64,000 nt of DNA from Psychrobacter sp. I-STPA10. Lineage in GTDB: Bacteria; Pseudomonadota; Gammaproteobacteria; Pseudomonadales; Moraxellaceae. The first letter of the stretch is position 1; every line of letters starts with the position of its first letter. The notes below the pieces were generated by a model, which searched no databases, had not been told where the DNA came from, and saw only the letters and a program-made list of their open reading frames with translations. The stretch spans positions 1 to 64,000 of the forward strand of contig NZ_VFYU01000008.1 of NCBI RefSeq assembly GCF_021012795.1. The letters are read 5' to 3'. The position numbers and the translations under genes were made by a program. Of the stretch, positions 61,982-64,000 are shown in pieces.

Positions 61982-62664
61982 AACCTCAATCTACTACCCA
62001 GCTAAGCCAACTATCCCAACAATCCCAGTTACCCCAACCCTTTAACCGCACCATCTATATCAGCGTTATCATTGTTTTATTGGTAATGGGATTGGCAAGT
62101 ATTAAGCCGTTAGAATGGTCAAGCTATTTGTTGCACCAAGCAGGTACGGTGATTGTATTAATTGGGCTACTATTGGCATATCGGTATTTGGCAGTGAAAA
62201 CGTCCTCATTTGTACTGGCGTGTGGGTTTTTGTGGGTACATATCATTGGGGCAAGATATTTGTATTCTTATGTGCCTTATGATGATTGGTTACATACGAT
62301 TTTTGGGATTAAACTCAATGACATCATGGGTTGGCAACGTAATATGTACGACCGCTTGGTGCATTTTAGCTACGGTTTATTGTTATTTGCAGTGATGCGA
62401 GATGTGACCCGTTGCCTATTTCCTACGCTAAATAGCAAGCAATGTATCGCTATTGTATTAATGGTTAATATGTCGAGCAGTATGCTTTATGAGTTATTTG
62501 AATGGGGCATTGCCATCGGACTATCACCTGAGGACGCAGAGCGATATAATGGGCAACAAGGCGATATGTGGGACGCCCATAAAGATATGGCGTTGGCGTT
62601 ATTGGGTGGAATTGTTGGACTGTGTGTGAGTACTGTTGTTGGTATGATAAAGGGTAATAAATGA
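61978..62664 (+). CDS. DUF2238 (YjdF-like) membrane protein
   Basis: A 228-aa protein with about six TM segments. The family signature is MYDRLVHFSYGLLLFAVMRDVTRCLFP, YELFEWGIAIGLSPEDAERYNGQQGDMWDAHKDMALALLGGIVGL, with conserved acidic and His residues that look like an active or metal site. A Gln/Ser-rich cytoplasmic N-terminus precedes TM1. Function unknown in the family. Coupled to neighbours by ATGA overlaps at both ends. Confidence 0.85.
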   Translation: MKPQSTTQLSQLSQQSQLPQPFNRTIYISVIIVLLVMGLASIKPLEWSSYLLHQAGTVIVLIGLLLAYRYLAVKTSSFVLACGFLWVHIIGARYLYSYVPYDDWLHTIFGIKLNDIMGWQRNMYDRLVHFSYGLLLFAVMRDVTRCLFPTLNSKQCIAIVLMVNMSSSMLYELFEWGIAIGLSPEDAERYNGQQGDMWDAHKDMALALLGGIVGLCVSTVVGMIKGNK

Positions 62665-63245
62665 AATATGAGACTGCTTTGGTATTTGATATTGAGCCCA
62701 AACAGTTGGTTTTTAGCATATTAACCAATCTTACTCAGTTAAAAGGGCAGTTTGAGGTCGATTTTAGTTTAACCGCAAAAAATAATATCATTCCCTCTAT
62801 GATTAAATATTATGATGGTGATGAGTATTATATTTATAATAGCCAACAAGTAATAGATAACTTTGATAAACTTTGGCACTATTTAGAAGTTAATGATGAG
62901 TTAGATGAGCTTGTTTTTAAGGTTTTTGATACATTTGATTCTTATGTTTATATAGACAGTCATGACTTCCAATATTTAGAGCTTGGGTTTTATTACTGTT
63001 TTGTATTTTCAGAATATAACCAACAAAACAACTCTAGTTTAAGTGTATCAATAAATGATGGTTGGTATCCCATATATTTTTTTATAAAAAATGCTTACTT
63101 TGTTTCAATATTGGCTATATTAAAAGATGATATTGATGAAAAAGCCATCGATGCCAACCTTGATAATTTTATTTATGAGCTTGCCAAGATATTAGGTGTT
63201 GGTTTTGATGATATAATGGTGAGAAATGAGCACCAAAATAAATAG
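62661..63245 (+). CDS. Hypothetical acidic protein
   Basis: A 194-aa protein rich in Asp, Tyr and Phe (YDGDEYYIYNSQQVIDNFDKLWHYLEVNDELDEL). No signal peptide and no TM of convincing strength (a hydrophobic WYPIYFFIKNAYFVSILAIL near 138-157). It resembles the small SMI1/immunity-type soluble proteins only in composition. Translationally coupled to the DUF2238 gene; the cupin gene follows 8 nt later. Confidence 0.5.
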   Translation: MKYETALVFDIEPKQLVFSILTNLTQLKGQFEVDFSLTAKNNIIPSMIKYYDGDEYYIYNSQQVIDNFDKLWHYLEVNDELDELVFKVFDTFDSYVYIDSHDFQYLELGFYYCFVFSEYNQQNNSSLSVSINDGWYPIYFFIKNAYFVSILAILKDDIDEKAIDANLDNFIYELAKILGVGFDDIMVRNEHQNK

Positions 63246-63253
63246 GGAGGCAT

Positions 63254-64000
63254 ATGCAAACCCACCCCACAATCCCCCACTGTTTACCCAATGATATTTC
63301 ACCAGAGCAGTTTTTGGCTGAATATTGGCAAAAAAAGCCGTTATTGATTAAACAAGGATTACCACAATTAGCAGCTATGTTTGAGCCTGACGATATTTTA
63401 GGCTTAGCCCTTGAAGAAGAAGTCACTGCTCGGCTGATTACGCAAACAAAAACAACCAATCCTGCAAATCAATCCCACCCCTATCAATGGCAAGTTAAAA
63501 AAAGTCCGTTAGCTAAAACTGATTTTGAGCCGTTAATAAATTCGGATAATGAGTTATGGACGGTATTGGTGCAAAATTTGGAACAATGGTCGCCTGAGCT
63601 TGGGCAGTTATGGCAAGCGTTTGACTTTATTCCCAGTTGGCAACGTGATGATATTATGGTGTCCTATGCCCCACAAGGTGGCTCAGTGGGCAAGCATTAT
63701 GATGATTATGATGTATTTTTAGCACAAGGCTATGGGCAAAGACGCTGGCAGTTGGGCAAATATTGTAATGAAACCACTGAGTTTGTACCTGACCAACCAA
63801 TCCGTATTTTTGATGATATGGGTGAGATTATTTTTGATGAGGTGTTGCAGGCAGGTGATGTACTATATGTACCACCTAAGCTGTCACATTTTGGTGTGTC
63901 AGAAGATAACTGTCTGACTTTCTCATTTGGTTTTCGCCGTCCCAATCTGATGCAAGTATTAGATGGTTTGGCAGATATGGCGACCAGTGAAAGTTCATTG
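63254..64000 (+). CDS. Cupin/JmjC ribosomal oxygenase, L16 arginine hydroxylase type (partial)
   Basis: The frame is open to the window end (249 codons), preceded by GGAGG. ISPEQFLAEYWQKKPLLIKQGLP is the typical N-terminus of RoxA/YcfD-type Fe(II)/2-oxoglutarate oxygenases. The metal triad is visible in GKHYDDYDVFLAQGYGQRRW (HxD, near residues 137-156) and the distal His in PKLSHFGVS near 213-221. YcfD hydroxylates an Arg of ribosomal protein L16. The C-terminal dimerisation and winged-helix parts are beyond the window. Confidence 0.85.
   Translation, partial: MQTHPTIPHCLPNDISPEQFLAEYWQKKPLLIKQGLPQLAAMFEPDDILGLALEEEVTARLITQTKTTNPANQSHPYQWQVKKSPLAKTDFEPLINSDNELWTVLVQNLEQWSPELGQLWQAFDFIPSWQRDDIMVSYAPQGGSVGKHYDDYDVFLAQGYGQRRWQLGKYCNETTEFVPDQPIRIFDDMGEIIFDEVLQAGDVLYVPPKLSHFGVSEDNCLTFSFGFRRPNLMQVLDGLADMATSESSL

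Overview
The window reads as chromosomal DNA of a low-GC gammaproteobacterium of the family Moraxellaceae, most likely Moraxella or a close relative. The basis is the gene set and order in the right half (nadK, a CcoI-type copper ATPase, mrcB, prmA - DUF3426 zinc-ribbon protein - fis - purH, creBC, gdhA, fadD, purB, and an L16-hydroxylase-type cupin gene) together with the low GC content. The genus is an inference; no rRNA or complete tRNA is present to settle it.

1-1267: a complete IS3-family insertion sequence with orfA/orfB joined by an A AAA AAG slippery site. It lies exactly at the window edge and abuts a tail-fibre-like gene that is also frameshifted.

1268-31867: a prophage or prophage remnant. 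Its right end is a 47-nt fragment of the 3' part of a CAU-anticodon tRNA gene (31821-31867), the hallmark of integration into a tRNA. The leftward block (21.4 kb down to 1.3 kb) runs from a Cro-like and a CII-like regulator, through replication and accessory genes (Rha/KilAC antirepressor, DnaT-like replication protein, PAPS-reductase-like protein, broken DNA methylase, DUF1064 nuclease), to virion genes (CHAP plus lysozyme-like 821-aa protein, a putative head-processing protein, large terminase, fibre-type genes). Embedded cargo includes a Mrr-type nuclease, a Panacea-domain antitoxin with a membrane-protein partner, and an antirepressor behind a C4-antisense-RNA-like leader. The rightward block starts with a self-cleaving CI repressor (21.5 kb), followed by cargo (Excalibur protein, VapBC-like pair and an AT-rich three-gene operon at 23.5-26.3 kb with a PD-(D/E)XK-like first protein), two terminators, and an operator-controlled early operon (26.6-31.5 kb: P-loop ATPase, ssDNA-binding-like protein, DEDD exonuclease, excisionase-like HTH). 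TTAAACA-type palindromes occur at both the repressor promoter region and the early-operon promoter, suggesting that one repressor controls both. No integrase, portal or major capsid gene is recognisable, so part of the phage lies beyond the IS or has been lost.

32.0-64.0 kb: chromosomal housekeeping genes for NAD(P) synthesis, copper export for oxidase assembly, peptidoglycan synthesis, L11 methylation, nucleoid regulation (Fis), purine synthesis (purH, purB), carbon/envelope signalling (CreBC), ammonium assimilation (GdhA) and fatty-acid activation (FadD). Among these are two small paralogous lipoproteins, a MITE-like palindromic repeat before purH, a perfect 30-bp-arm hairpin upstream of fadD, and an uncharacterised membrane-protein operon running into the cupin gene cut by the window end.

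The best candidate for an undescribed system is the three-gene operon at 23538-26269, sitting in the phage lysogeny-cargo slot beside a toxin-antitoxin pair. The Panacea/membrane-protein pair and the GC-richer non-coding element at 30068-30307 follow.
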